A DNA stretch of 64,000 bases from Nageia nagi (Eukaryota; Pinophyta), in NCBI GenBank assembly GCA_050084985.1, contig JBITNC010000001.1, positions 2,170,001 to 2,234,000 on the forward strand. Direction: 5' to 3'. How positions within the stretch are numbered: the first letter of the stretch is position 1; each line of letters begins with the position of its first letter. Made by a program: the position numbers and the translations under genes. Shown in pieces: positions 43,970 to 55,630 of this stretch. The notes beneath the pieces are model-generated. The model ran no database searches. It was not told where the DNA came from and saw nothing but the letters and a program-made list of their open reading frames with translations.

Positions 43970-45617
43970 CATTCATGTAAGTTCTTCAATGGATATGGTG
44001 GAAGCCAATCCCACTTGTTTAGACTTAGATTGTAGATAGTGTAATAACTATTCAATTGTGTTGTACAAATTTTCAGAGTGTGGAGACACGAATTGAAGGT
44101 GAAAAATCCATTTTTCCAGCCTGCTGTGTTTTCTAGTATTGTGCAGTCTAGATTTTACAAAAGTTTGAACAACCTACTTTGGAGCTTAATCACTTTTTCT
44201 GTGTTGCCCCTTTTGTAGAATGTGATACACTGTTGTGAAGGTCTTACCAATTGCTTTCCATCCATAAATCACATGCTTTATTTTATTTTATGTTTGGTGC
44301 TTCATTTTCACCTATGAAAATTACGTTTTAGTTGTTTTTTGCCCAAACTCTTACGCATCTATTCAGTACTATGGCTCTTCTAAAGCTGAAGTCCAATATT
44401 TGATATTTTTACATTTTTGGATACCCATTATTGAATTCTTTCTGACCTTATTTTGTTTACCTCATTCTAAGCTCATTTGGTCATCTGTTTATCAACTTTG
44501 GCCCTCTGCTATGTAACGTTGGTGCTTACTGTTTTGAGCTGTTCTGCTTCTACTTTTATGTCGTAAACTTCATCAAAAACACTTATTATCCAAAGGTAGG
44601 CTTGGTTATACATCCTTCTTTAATTCTATTGTTTCTTAAGTTTTCTCTAAGATCCTTTATTTTTATTGAAGCATGCTTTGAGTCTCAGTAACCTACATGG
44701 AGAGTTATGGACATCAAGTTCACAAGTTTAAGAGTAAGTATCTTATTTGTACTTGAGGAAAATTTGAAACTAACTAGGTGATAAAAAGCAAAAATGTTTA
44801 AAATTAAACAAATATATGTTTCTGTTCATAATGTATCTATACCAAGGCAACTTGCGAATAGTGTAGCAAAAATTTGCACGTTTTCTGTTTGACTTGTTTG
44901 TTATAAGCAATTCAAAGGGAAAGTATGCAAGTTTGACTGGGTTTGATGAGGTCTCTTTACTAGTCATGGGCTATACTATTAGAGTCAAGTGAAAAACGTG
45001 AGAGTACTCGTTTTGGAGGAACAGTTTGAAAAATGTGAGAGTACTTGGGATAACCTGTTTCACTTTGGAACATAAATATAATCTCATTACACAATGTATA
45101 CTGTATTTTGATTGCATTTTTCTTAATTTTACCATAATAATGATGATTTCAAGATATCTCAATGTGAAGATGTATTCTGATAGAGTTGCTTGTATATATA
45201 GTTGATACAGAGTAAATTAATTGTGCTCCTTCCTTGTTTCTGGAGACAATATTTTATCTTTCATCATATTACAATATGTACTGTACCGTGAAGCATTCTT
45301 AAATTTGTTATACTAAAATTAATGAAAGACAGAACTGCAAGATATCTCACATTGAAGATGTAATATTGTAAAGTTGTGTGTGTAGTTCATGCATTTTAAG
45401 TAGATGGAGTTCCTTGGCTCGTTTCTGGAGATGTTTTCATATACTTTATAGAAGATTGATATCTTGATTTTATAAAATCAAACACATGAGATGCTTGTTT
45501 GGCTAATATTGATAAATCAATATAACTGTTTGATGTTCTCAGGGGTTGATTAGCCTTAATTGTTCGATATGGATACAATGCTATTTATAAATACTAATGT
45601 CTCAATTACTTGACCAG
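43970..45617. other. ordinary intron sequence before the NEDD1 exon
   Basis: AT-rich sequence with no exon or element boundary that I can support, apart from the tandem duplication at 45081-45449. Confidence 0.45.
45081..45449. repeat. diverged tandem duplication, about 185 bp units
   Basis: 45081-45254 and 45262-45449 share, in order, ATTACA-AATGTA-ACTGTA, a CAAGATATCTCA ... TGAAGATGTA block and a CTCCTTCCTTGTTTCTGGAGA block (second copy AGTTCCTTGGCTCGTTTCTG). The copies are clearly diverged. Confidence 0.7.
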
Positions 45618-46193
45618 GCAGTAACTAGCTTATGTTGGCAACGGTCAAACCCCACGTTTGTCAATGTGGCCAATTGCACAGTTGACGTTGCTCTTTTAGG
45701 AGATTCTGGAGAAGACTGCATCCTTATGCCAGATCCACTTCCGACTTCAACATCCACATTCCATGTATCCACATCCATGATATCAACCCATATTTCTGGA
45801 CAAACTGGTATATCTACCTCTGATAATTCTCCAATCTCTGTGAGTGGTATAAGTGCAGTGTCAAATGGCTTCTGTTCATCATCTGGAGAGCATACCCCAG
45901 CTGGGAATCAGTTACGGGCAGGAGGGGTCATCTCAAAGTTCTCTGCTTCCAACAGTGATTTCAGTTTTAAGGATGACATGGATGTCTTCTCTCCTCTAGT
46001 TGATGTTCAGCCTATAACTCCACTCCCTACGGATACTCATGGGGATACAAATAAAGAAGCTGTAGTTGATGAGAGCTATAAAAAGCTGTTATTTTCTCCA
46101 TCGCCTTTGAGCACAGACAGGAGGTTACCCTCAATCAAAGAATTGAAATCTGACCCTCTGTTGAATTTTGAGTATAAATTAATCGCAAAACAG
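45618..46193 (+). CDS. NEDD1: NEDD1, internal exon (end of propeller and linker)
   Basis: This 192-codon exon starts AVTSLCWQRSNPTFVNVANC, which closes the WD40 propeller, and then enters the Ser/Thr-rich linker (MPDPLPTSTSTFHVSTSM). It contains KDDMDVFSPLVDVQPITPLP, a very well conserved NEDD1 motif, and ends FEYKLIAKQ. The acceptor is GACCAG (45612-45617) and the donor GTAATG, phase 0 at both ends. An ATG at 45597 upstream in the same frame is intronic. The C-terminal coiled-coil exons that bind gamma-tubulin complexes are not in the window. Confidence 0.92.
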
Positions 46194-46748
46194 GTAATGT
46201 TTATTTTTGCAGGTTTTTCATTTAATAAAAAATTAATCATTAGTCAAACCTCTGGATATGTAATGGCATCATCCATTAGATTCTGTTTTATCCATAGAAT
46301 ATTTGGGTACTGATGTTGTTATCATACATTGGAATGCAATAATTTATTTATAGTTACTTTTAACACCAGCATAAAATTATAAATGATGAAAACATGTTTT
46401 TATAATATAATTTTTTTTCTGAGGTTTTATAATATAATTTTCTTCCTGAGGTAATTAATTTGCTTTTATTTTCCAGCTGCACTACAGTTACTTTGTACAC
46501 ATACTCCATGTGAATAACTCAATGAACCCAAAATGCACTGCCCAAGTTTTCATCTGGGACCTTTCTTTCACATTTGGATGGTCTACCAACCAAGATATTG
46601 GTTCCTTGTTGGGATCTATATTTTAATTTTAGTTTTAGAATCCTTTTCATTAAGGGCCATAGTTAATAAAATATTGATGTCTTCCTGCAACTAATTAATC
46701 TCCTTTTATTTTCTGGTAATTAATTTCCCTGCAAATTATTTAAGATCC
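46194..46748. other. start of the next NEDD1 intron
   Basis: Intron sequence after donor GTAATG. A short direct repeat (TTTTATAATATAATTTT, near 46395 and 46424) is present. No further NEDD1 exon is recognisable from here to 64000, so this intron is at least 17.8 kb. Confidence 0.6.
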
Positions 46749-48853
46749 TGTTGTGCATGCACCACACACGTTAAAATACAGGATTTTGGGGACCCTATTT
46801 TTTCAAAGGCAACGAAGTGAATTGCCTAGACAGTGGTCTTGGGTGACAGGATAGTTGATTCTGAGCAGTGTAAAGATGATATCAGGGAGCTATGTATGGA
46901 GATTACCCGTTAAAGTCCTTGAAATAATTCACAGTATCCACTCACCAGCTTTGGAGTCAAAGAGCCAGGGTTTGAGCAATACAACAGAGTACAGGATTTT
47001 TTTTGGGTTTCGAAGAGGCCTATGGAAATGGGGTTATTTTTCAAGTTTGCCAGAGTAAAAACATGAATATGCCAAGCTGTGAAGGATGGAAAAGCAAGCA
47101 CATTTAAACTTGGAACTTTTCAGAAACAGTCAAAGATGCAAAAGTTGTGCAAAGGAGGGAGTTTTCATTATGATTTCATAAATCATCCTCAAATTTCGTA
47201 AATGAATGGAAATGGGCATTTGGAGCAACTTTAGTATTCAAAATATTTAAAAAAAAATCAAGTTTTAGGCCTCAAAATCCTAGGTGCTGGTTTTGGGTAT
47301 GATTTCTTGAAAAAACTCATGATTTCTTGAGAAAACTCAAAAATTTCAAAAGGGAAGAAAAAAGTTTTTTGTGTTTATTCCAATGAGATGGTGATAAGTG
47401 GCAAAAATATAATTTTTTTTTATAAAAAAGTGAAATTTGAAGACAATGTGTGGAATGATCACCCAAATGCATTCCCTTTGAAATTTTTGAAAAAAGTGAA
47501 AAATGAAGATTTTGTGACTAGGCGGCCATTTTGGAGAGGATCTGTTTGAAAAAAGCTTGAGCCACTTCCATCCGCCAATGTGAATTGGGATATTACACCA
47601 AAAAGCTCAAAATCAATATAAAAAACATGGGTATTTTCAAGCACCTTTAAACAAGCATCTTTAACCTTGGAGGAATTGCCAAAGAAGCCAACGTCCACAT
47701 TTGCAAGTGAGGTCATCTCCATCCTTCTCCAAAATATATGCAAATGGGCTCTAAAATCTCCAGAATTGCTCTAGATCTATGCAGACAGGTTGAATTTCTG
47801 TTTTTAGTTTTTAATGGGATGCATTATTACCCCACTACCGGAATTGTAATTTTAAATTAGTATTTTATTGGCATTTTAGTGAAAAATAGGCAAAAGGCAC
47901 TAGTGAACATGCAAAATGTACTATCACTATTGGGCATGTAAAATGCACCAAAAAGTCTATAAATATAGACCCTAGAGGGTCTCATTTGTAATAGAGTGAA
48001 ATTTGGAGAAAACCCAATTTTTTTTTTTATAATTGAGAAGCAAATCCGAAATTTTTTGTATAACTCTTTTATGAAGCTAATGCAAGTGGTGATAAAGAAG
48101 GGAAAAGTGAATATATCATTTGTGGTGTGGTGAAATAGATCGATTGAGGACTTTTTGTTGTGAGTCAAGTGCTTTCATGCTTTTCTTTGAGAACTTTCAA
48201 GTTTTAGGAAAATTTATTTAAAATCCTTTGGAGTGTTGAATTGCTCAAACTGTTGCTTTTTTCCATAGCATGCATGTTTAGTGAATGTATTCTGAGTCTG
48301 ATTGCTCTTTATGTCTAGTTAGAGCTTCCATTCAAAACTAAGTTCCTCCCATGTTTATTCCTTCACTTCCATTTGATTGTTTACAATCTATCACACTTCC
48401 CGTTCCTCTTTGAAATAAATCGAACGAAAATTGTTTTGTTTGCAAAGTTGGATGAATTGAATGAACCCTTTAAATTGATACGAAGAGGAAGCCGCTTAGA
48501 CACGGCTTCATTGTGATTATTGCTTTGGTATCTCACCAGCATTCCAGCACTCTCATTCTCATCGTTTCTTTTCTTTTTTACTTTCTTTAAAAATCTAAAC
48601 AACTTTCAAACTTTGCACGAAATACCTAGGTACCCTAATTAAAATGTTGGAAATAACCATTGCCTCTTACATTGACTATTCTATAACCAAGGACAATATT
48701 TACAATTTCTTTAATCTCACAATTTCTTTGGACCTTCGGGTTCGATTCCTTTCAAGAGGGAATTGGTAATGCGGTCTCACCTAAATGTTGTGGAACTCTT
48801 TTCCAGTTTGTCATATTTCGACATGTGCTAGAGGAAAGAAAAACCTCCCAATA
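46749..48853 (+). mobile_element. solo LTR of family I, about 2.1 kb, TSD GATCC/GGTCC
   Basis: It starts TGTTGTGCATGCACCACACA, followed by AAAATACAGGATTTTGGGGACCC. It has TATAAATA at 47958-47965 and a 14-base palindrome GACCCTAGAGGGTC at 47968-47981, then TCATTTGTAA. It ends AACCTCCCAATA. Its 3' part is related to family G (TTCAAGAGGGAATTGGTAATGC). The flanks GATCC (46744-46748) and GGTCC (48854-48858) match at 4 of 5 positions. No internal region is present. Confidence 0.6.
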
Positions 48854-50738
48854 GGTCCTGTTAATAGTAATTCTCTCAAATAAGAAAGTTCTAAAAAAAA
48901 TCAACTTTTACATAAAGGCAAACACAATCACATTCCCAAAATCCAATCTTGTTTTCAGTAGTTTTACTTTTCACTAAACTTAAAATCCAAAGTTAATAAA
49001 TTAGAAACATGTGAACATGCAATTAGTTGCAACTTCGCACTTAATAATTTCTCTAACTCTTTAGAGTTAGAAAGTTATAGACGTACAAACATGGGAGGAG
49101 GCAACTAAAGTCTATTTTTTTTGGTTCATACTTCTTTACTTCTCTAACCTTTCCAAGTAAAGAACTTACAAACTCATGAACTTTTTATCTACGAGTTCAC
49201 ACCGCTGGAACAACTTAACCCCCGGAAAAGACATGCCATAAATAACTCAAATGTTGCAAATTTAATGACACGACTATAAAAACAATAGAACAACTTAAGC
49301 ATGTGACATTTTATTCTTACCGGCAAAATCATGTCAACGACCATGAAAACATAAAAAATCTCCATAATTGAATGAATTTAAAGCAATTCCTAAGACAAGA
49401 AAGAACCGATCAATCCTTTTTCTTTCTTTTGATGTTTTAATAAGAACATTCCATGAAAAACCATAGGTGCATCTACCAACTACGCGAACACCATTTTTGC
49501 ACCTAAACACACAATAAAACTTGCATGTTGAATATTTGAGAACACAACTTAATTACATGGAAAGACACAGTTAAATTACCTTTTCACATAATCTCGTATG
49601 CCCAATGTAGAATCTAAACAAATTGACTACATGAGATTGTTACTCTCTTATAAACACAACAACAAAATTTACCCAAGATCTTAGTTTGGATTTAACCAAA
49701 CACATCAATGAACCATTTAAGAGACTTGGAGCAAATGTCAGTCTAACATTATCAATGCATAACAAAGGTAATAACCAAAGTATTACAACACTCAACAGTG
49801 AACAATAACCATGCACATGATTTGATAGATCAGTGTTCTCTAATAATGGCACTCAAGGAGCTCTCTCTATAGTCTACATTGCTATGCCATTCTATGCTAT
49901 GCCATATTACATTATGTAACATCTCCTTTTATGGGACGTTCTTCTTTAGGAGTGATTTTATACTTATGAGTGTTTATTTATTTATTCCATGTGTAATTAG
50001 GCATCACTATAACTTAGGACAAGAGACATATGGGTCCCATGGATCAATTGTGAGCCTCAAGTGGGATGTCTTCCTCCTAAGAGTAGTTTAGGAGCATTTA
50101 AGTGTCATAATGTGGATCCCAAGGCACAATGCATGCTTAGAGGCTAGGCGCATGGTGTGGTGTGATTCCAAGGCACAATTTGGACACCCAAGCATGATGT
50201 CACCTTGAGGGGTGTGTAAGTGCCCGACCTTGGAGGATTCCTACTTATATGGCTTTTGCAACATTGTGGAGGGATCATCGAGCATATTTTACATCCTCTA
50301 TCTTCAGAGTGGCAATATCATCTCTTGGGCCTCTTAGTTGGACACAAACCCAGCTTGGAGAAGGAGCTAGTGGGACGTAGCCCTCATTAAGTCGTGGCTG
50401 AGGACTAAAATCTTCAGTCCACATCATACTTGCAGTCAGATTCGGGGGTGCGAGGCCCTTGCAGTGAGATGCCAACATTTGGATGATAGTGTGCTTTAGA
50501 TCTGGTCCTTTGAGCCACATGTTAGCCCTCTTGGGCCTATTTGGTTGTATTTTTGATCATCTCTTGCATAATAGTGAGACATTGCCCTTATTTCTCCATT
50601 TCCTCTTGTGCGTGGCATATTTTTGTGGTTTGAATGCTAGATCTATTTCATTTCTTGCCTATTTGCTTAATAATTTTGGAACAAAGAATAGTTTGGTATA
50701 TTACATCAATGTTGTTGCAAATTACTCAGAAAATCATA
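48854..50738. other. no gene recognised
   Basis: AT-rich sequence to about 50000, then moderately GC-rich sequence. Short frames only; no motif recognised on either strand. Confidence 0.35.
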
Positions 50739-51739
50739 TGTATAACACCCTAGATTATCCAAAAACTCCATAAAATTGATGATATTATATTAAACTAAAT
50801 ATGCCATCACATAGATATAATCATGCAGAACAAGAATATGATATCAAACTCAACATGCAAAGCCTCCTAGAGGCTGACATCACCCTTCTAGGGTTAGAAT
50901 GATGCTGGAGATGATGATAAAATGCTGCAAATAAATCTGATCTGCCCAGATCTGCCCTTATACTGCTGAAATCTGATGTGAGATGCCTCAAACAAGTATA
51001 ATAGCTGATAAAACATGCAACCCTCACTCCCACAATTAATACGTCTGGCCAATAGAGCTGATTTTCACCACAAAACTCCTGTGGTAATTGGGACATCTGC
51101 TTCTAAGAGCTGCCAATAATCTTTCCTGATACAAAATCTGTCTTTGTTCACCCAGAATCTGCTGAAATGTCACTAGATTGGTATTAAACTCTATGGCTAA
51201 TGCTTTCAATAGCTGATTTCTTCAGATATTTGCCCAACAAAGTAATTCAATAATGCTCAAGTGCAAACCCTATGGTGGATTTGCCATTTAAATAACCAAG
51301 GGAGCAGCCCTTGGATTCAATTCAATAGCAAGGGTCAATCTTGTCTATCAAATTGAACTCCTTTGATGTGAGCAATCAGCCCACTTCACACAAAAGATAT
51401 GAGCAAGGATCAGCCTTGTCTCTTAAAATCACTTAGATTCTCCAAGTCATAATTACCAAATAACAAATGCATACCCAAATGAGACGCCTAGCCTCCTTTT
51501 ATAGCATCTTGTTCTAATTCTTCGTTGACTATTCCCAAGGCATACATTATGATTTAAGTTTATATTGCAAATAAAAATAAATATATCTATTATTATGTCT
51601 TCTAAAACATAGTCCCTTTTAGCTCCCTCTTTACTATTTTATTATTTTCTTTTAAATAAAATACCACACTTAGCCACAAAACTTAAAAATGCAAACCATA
51701 CACCACACCACAAATATATACACGAGAGATTAAAATACA
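50739..51739 (-). mobile_element. LTR of family K (3' LTR of a minus-strand element)
   Basis: 1001 bp, TGTATAACACC ... AAAATACA on the + strand. Directly to the right the minus strand reads AATCTTAGGGAGGGA, a polypurine tract touching the LTR. A TATA box on the minus strand (TATAAAAGG) is at 51503-51495. Both place it as the 3' LTR of an element that extends to the right on the minus strand. Confidence 0.6.
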
Positions 51740-53834
51740 TCCCTCCCTAAGATTGCTTGTCCTCATGCAATCGAACACAAATAATCCATGGTCAATAATA
51801 ATACCAGGGTCCCAAATTAATCTTAAGAAACATGTATACGACCATTTGAATTCAGTACCCAAAGTGTCAAAGAATGCAATTTTAATTCTGTTTACCACTA
51901 CCTCTGTCTAGTCTTCATTTAAAGTGCCAAAATATGAAGAAAATGGCATACATAACTGTTCCCACTTTGTTATATCATCAGCCCTTGAAATACTTACTGA
52001 AGCACAAGAAATATATTCAATTGCATCACAAATAATTATAACATTATCAACAAACGCTGCCTCATTGAATGCAATGGTCATAACCTTTGAGAGCATCCAG
52101 TAAATGTTCAATGTCTTCAATGCTTCTTCCTATAACAATCCTCATAAATGTAGCCATAATGTTCAATGGAGAATGCACCTCATTTACATTCAATGTGGAT
52201 CAAGAACAATGGTCAACGTTTGATTGTTTTTTACCAATACATGAGTAACATACCTTAGAATGTGAATAGGAAAGTCCTTGTATGCAGCCTCCTGTAGTGC
52301 AACAATAGGAATATCTATCATCATAGAAGTATATTCATCCCATGCATCAGAAACGTTTGTTGCTAACACATTGTTTACTGCTGTGATTGGATCTTGCCCA
52401 CAATAGATGTCAAAAAATGAAGAGTATGGCTGTATATGCATTAAATTTCCATCAGCCAACAAATCAGTTCCTAAAGATGTGAAAACAGTCCCAAGATTGA
52501 CAATAATAATAGGTTTATGCATAACAGAAAATTTATCCTCGTGTGCAGCCTTTGTACAATCAAAAGGTAAATAATCACCTCCCAGATGCTGGTCACTGTT
52601 CACATTATTTAAACAGTCCATCCTCTTTACATCATGATGCTCATATAGTTGTGTAGACAGTTCCTTCCCTTCTCAATTATATGGCTGCCCCATAGCAATG
52701 CTATTCATGTTTTTATTTTCTAAAAACTCTTCCTTTTGATAATCATCACTAAAAAATGCAACAACATTCTCTTTTCTTGCAGCAGCCAATACATTATCAA
52801 ATGCAGTCCAAACTACCGAATTCATAGTCTCTTTTGTTGAAAGAAACTCAGCTCCATACAACATGAAAGATATGGATTATGTCATTGTGTTTATAACAGC
52901 AGTAGGCGTGATCATCATTTCTCCAAATGCACAAACCTGTCCTCCCACAGTCCACATCAAGGCAGTCCTCCAAACGGTCTTCAATAAAAGCCAAACAATC
53001 TTCAACAACAAGTAAGTTGCAACTTTGGACAGCAAACAAAGGTTAGTATCAACAAATGCTAAGGAGGAAACAGTCTTCAATAACGGAAAGGATACAACCT
53101 TGGGCCACATACACGAAGAAGTCACAACAGTCCCAAACAACATGATCAAACCAAACTCCAAACTCCAACTTTAAGCAAAAGACTGTCTCACACATTAGGC
53201 CACAAACATCTTCAAACATGCTCAAAGTTGCAGCCCCAAAAGTCAAAGAATTTACAACCAATATTGTCATGAGTAGGGTCCCATCCTTATGTTCTATCAG
53301 TAATTAAACCTTCTCAGCCCAATACTTCATCAAAAATGTCTCTTCATTTTTCAACATAATTACAGTTTCTAAGATGGATGCAGTCTTAGCCATTAATGGT
53401 GATTTTTTCCTAACAATTTTATTCATGACAAAATCTCCAAAACACAACATACTGCTATCATCAGAATTCATGACATACATTTTTGCAATATTTTGTTTTA
53501 TTGCTGGCCACAACTTCTCCTGATGTTTAAGTCCTCCCTCATCATACTTTGGTACCAAAACACCTGGATCCCAAGGAGCTAAGAGTTGATCTGAGAGAGT
53601 ATAGTGATCCTTATGATGAATTAATTCATCATTCTTCAAAATCAAAGGGCTGGAACTATTTTGCATGCTGCCGTTGAAGTATTTAGTTTGGTGATCCACC
53701 ATCTCATATTCCTCATTACCACAAAATGATTTGAAAACCTGAATATTTCCATCATGCTTTGCCATAATAGACCTGTTACCATCATTAGCTATGTCCTCAA
53801 CAAATGTAGGTGTACCAAAATTCGAAGGAAACAT
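51740..53834 (-). pseudogene. unfamiliar degenerate ORF of the family K element
   Basis: Next to the polypurine tract the minus strand reads RLHEDKQS-stop-GGM, which looks like the tail of a gypsy pol protein. Upstream of it on the same strand lie open stretches 52120-51908, 52621-52190, 52864-52673, 53270-53049 and 53834-53304. They give a protein with LLAPWDPGVLVPKYDEGGL, HQEKLWPAIKQNIAKMYV and VRKKSPLMAKTASILETVIM. I find no RT, integrase or protease motif and do not recognise the family. It is probably one decayed ORF of about 600 codons placed before the 3' LTR. Confidence 0.4.
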
Positions 53835-54052
53835 TTTGGGTTTCTACTACATGTACCTCAAGTGGCAATGCATGAGTGATCTTAACAATGCAATTACTTG
53901 TATCATCTTCACCAGTACCATCAAGGGGTGCCATTGTCAGAATTCCCATGCACCCTTTCATCAACAGTAGTTGCATGCATTTCTAAGGAGTTATTTTGCG
54001 ATTCTTTAATACATACCTCATGATATAGGGTATTTTCTTCATGTGAAGATTC
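53835..54052. other. internal sequence, unassigned
   Basis: Short stretch upstream of the family K ORF on the minus strand; nothing recognised. Confidence 0.3.
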
Positions 54053-54300
54053 TGTTGTGACTAAAACACACCATTCCCCAAAATCGTAGGATTTTGGGGA
54101 CCCTCAACACCCCATGTGAATACATTGTCATGTTGTTGTCTCGTCTAGTCCAAGTAATGTCGCAAGACCCAAATTCAATGTTGAATCCCCTAGGTTCAAG
54201 CCTCATCCTTCGCTTGGGCTTAGTCATACGACTCATACCAAGCTAAAAATTTGAAATTCCTCAAAAATGGCTAAGTTTTGAAAATCAAAAGGCGGCCTCA
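54053..54300 (+). mobile_element. 5' fragment of a family I-like LTR
   Basis: It starts TGTTGTGACTAAAACACACC and has the palindrome CCCCAAAATCGTAGGATTTT with GGGGACCC (54077-54104). It breaks off near 54300 where the next element's ORF begins. Confidence 0.4.
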
Positions 54301-54316
54301 GGTGAACCAGGAGAGT

Positions 54317-54640
54317 TCAGATTTCTCCAATCTGTATCACCAACAAAGATATATCTCCCCTTAAATTTGGCTTCAGGGAATTTTGGTCTCTCTCTCTCTC
54401 TTGAAATTCAATCAAGCTTTCTTTCAAAAGCTGGGCCATCTGGTTCTTAGTCACATGTCTCTCGAATAAATGTCCTTGAACTTTCTTGGCTTTTGATGGA
54501 GGTGGTCTAATTTTAGAAGCCACGCAGGAATGTCTGAAAATGCCCCCAAGAGAACTTAAGGACAAGCCTGGATGCTGTGAAGGATGCAACAGGAAAGAGC
54601 CAAACATGCAGGTTTGGGGTGCAGGACGTCCAACACATCT
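54317..54640 (-). pseudogene. 5' end of the large unknown retroelement ORF, copy 2
   Basis: The open frame 54607-54317 includes LLKESLIEFQERERDQNSLK and NLRGDISLLVIQIGE. The same residues, in broken frames, occur at 23500-23400 beside the other family H LTR (LKESLIEFQQK, FVGDID). Position and order (family H LTR, then this ORF) are the same in both copies, so the association is real. Only the first 100 or so codons remain here. Confidence 0.5.
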
Positions 54641-55630
54641 TAGCCAAATTTCAAGTCATGTTGAGGCCCAATTCCTGGTCGCATATTTTTAGAAGAGTAC
54701 AAAAGCATGCACCTTAAACCTTGCGCCTGGCCTTTTCTTCTAAATTCCAAACACTTTGCCAATTTTACTCCTGGGCCAGAACGTCTATGATTGGGTGCAT
54801 GATTTGGGAGGGGTGTTTTTTCATGTACAACAAATGATGCTACTAGGGTTTGGTACACCTCTCGAGACTAGAAATTTCAAAAACAAGTGAAAAATGACTT
54901 AAAAATGCAAATTTGAAACAAGTCGCACGTTTTGGGGGATGTGCTTTTCTCCTTTAGCTCCACATAATGCTCTAGACAACCTTCCAAACAAGATGACTAA
55001 GGCTGACCTTCCCTTTTATAACCTTCTTGTATAGGACAGGTGTCATCATGTGATTGGCGCAAGAAGAGGTCAAATGCATGTGCTTACACTTGTCAACAAT
55101 CCGAGCCCAACACTTAACCAAATTTCATCTTGTGAATCTGGTCGCATGGTTTTGGGTGGGTGCAAAAGCACATACTTGAAAACATGTGGCTGGCCTTGCA
55201 AACTCCAAAAATGGCTAAGTCTTCTTCTTCCTGGTCGCATGGTTTGAGTTGGGTGCAAAAGCACACACCTGAAAACATGCGACTAGGCCTTTACCCAAAA
55301 AAAATGCTAAGTATGAGAGCTCCTAGTTCTAGTTGCACCGTTTTGGTGACATGCAAAAGCGTGTCCCTCAAAACATGTGACTGGCTGAAAAACATGTTTT
55401 TATCTTGAAATTTGACCAAGATGACCTTAAATACGAAATGCAATGAAAGAGAAATGAACTTTTGCAGCATGAGGGACCTGAAAGTGCAATTTTAAGTCTG
55501 AAAAATGCAGGTATGCAGTATGAAAATGCACACATTTCCTTTAGACAAAAATTTACTTCCATACATTGTTTTTTTATTTTCGAGGGTCCTCAAAATGCAA
55601 AATTTTGGGGAGTGTTGTGCAGGCACAACA
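54641..55630 (-). mobile_element. LTR of family H, copy 2
   Basis: On the minus strand it starts at 55630 with TGTTGTGCCTGCACAACAC, then CCCCAAAATTTTGCATTTTG and AGGACCC. It has TATAAAAGGG at 55020-55011 followed by GAAGGTCAGCC. GTCGCA-type units lie near 54677, 54922, 55138, 55230 and 55330. It resembles 23600-25151 throughout. Confidence 0.6.

Larger units (their letters stand above)
7124..45617 (+). other. NEDD1: giant intron of NEDD1 (38,494 bp)
   Basis: The flanking exons join in phase 0 (HAYGPHE then AVTSLCWQ), matching plant NEDD1 with nothing missing. The whole interval is therefore inferred to be one intron, with donor GTAGGG at 7124 and acceptor GACCAG ending at 45617. Most of it is LTR retrotransposon sequence in several nested layers, together with gene fragments. 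Ordinary AT-rich intron sequence remains near both exon ends. The sequence cannot show whether it is spliced in one step. Confidence 0.85.

Noticed and set aside
45597-46313. A 238-codon ORF starting with ATG at 45597, as an independent gene
   Set aside because: The NEDD1 match starts exactly after the acceptor CAG at 45617 and ends at the donor at 46194. The extra residues on both sides are intronic.
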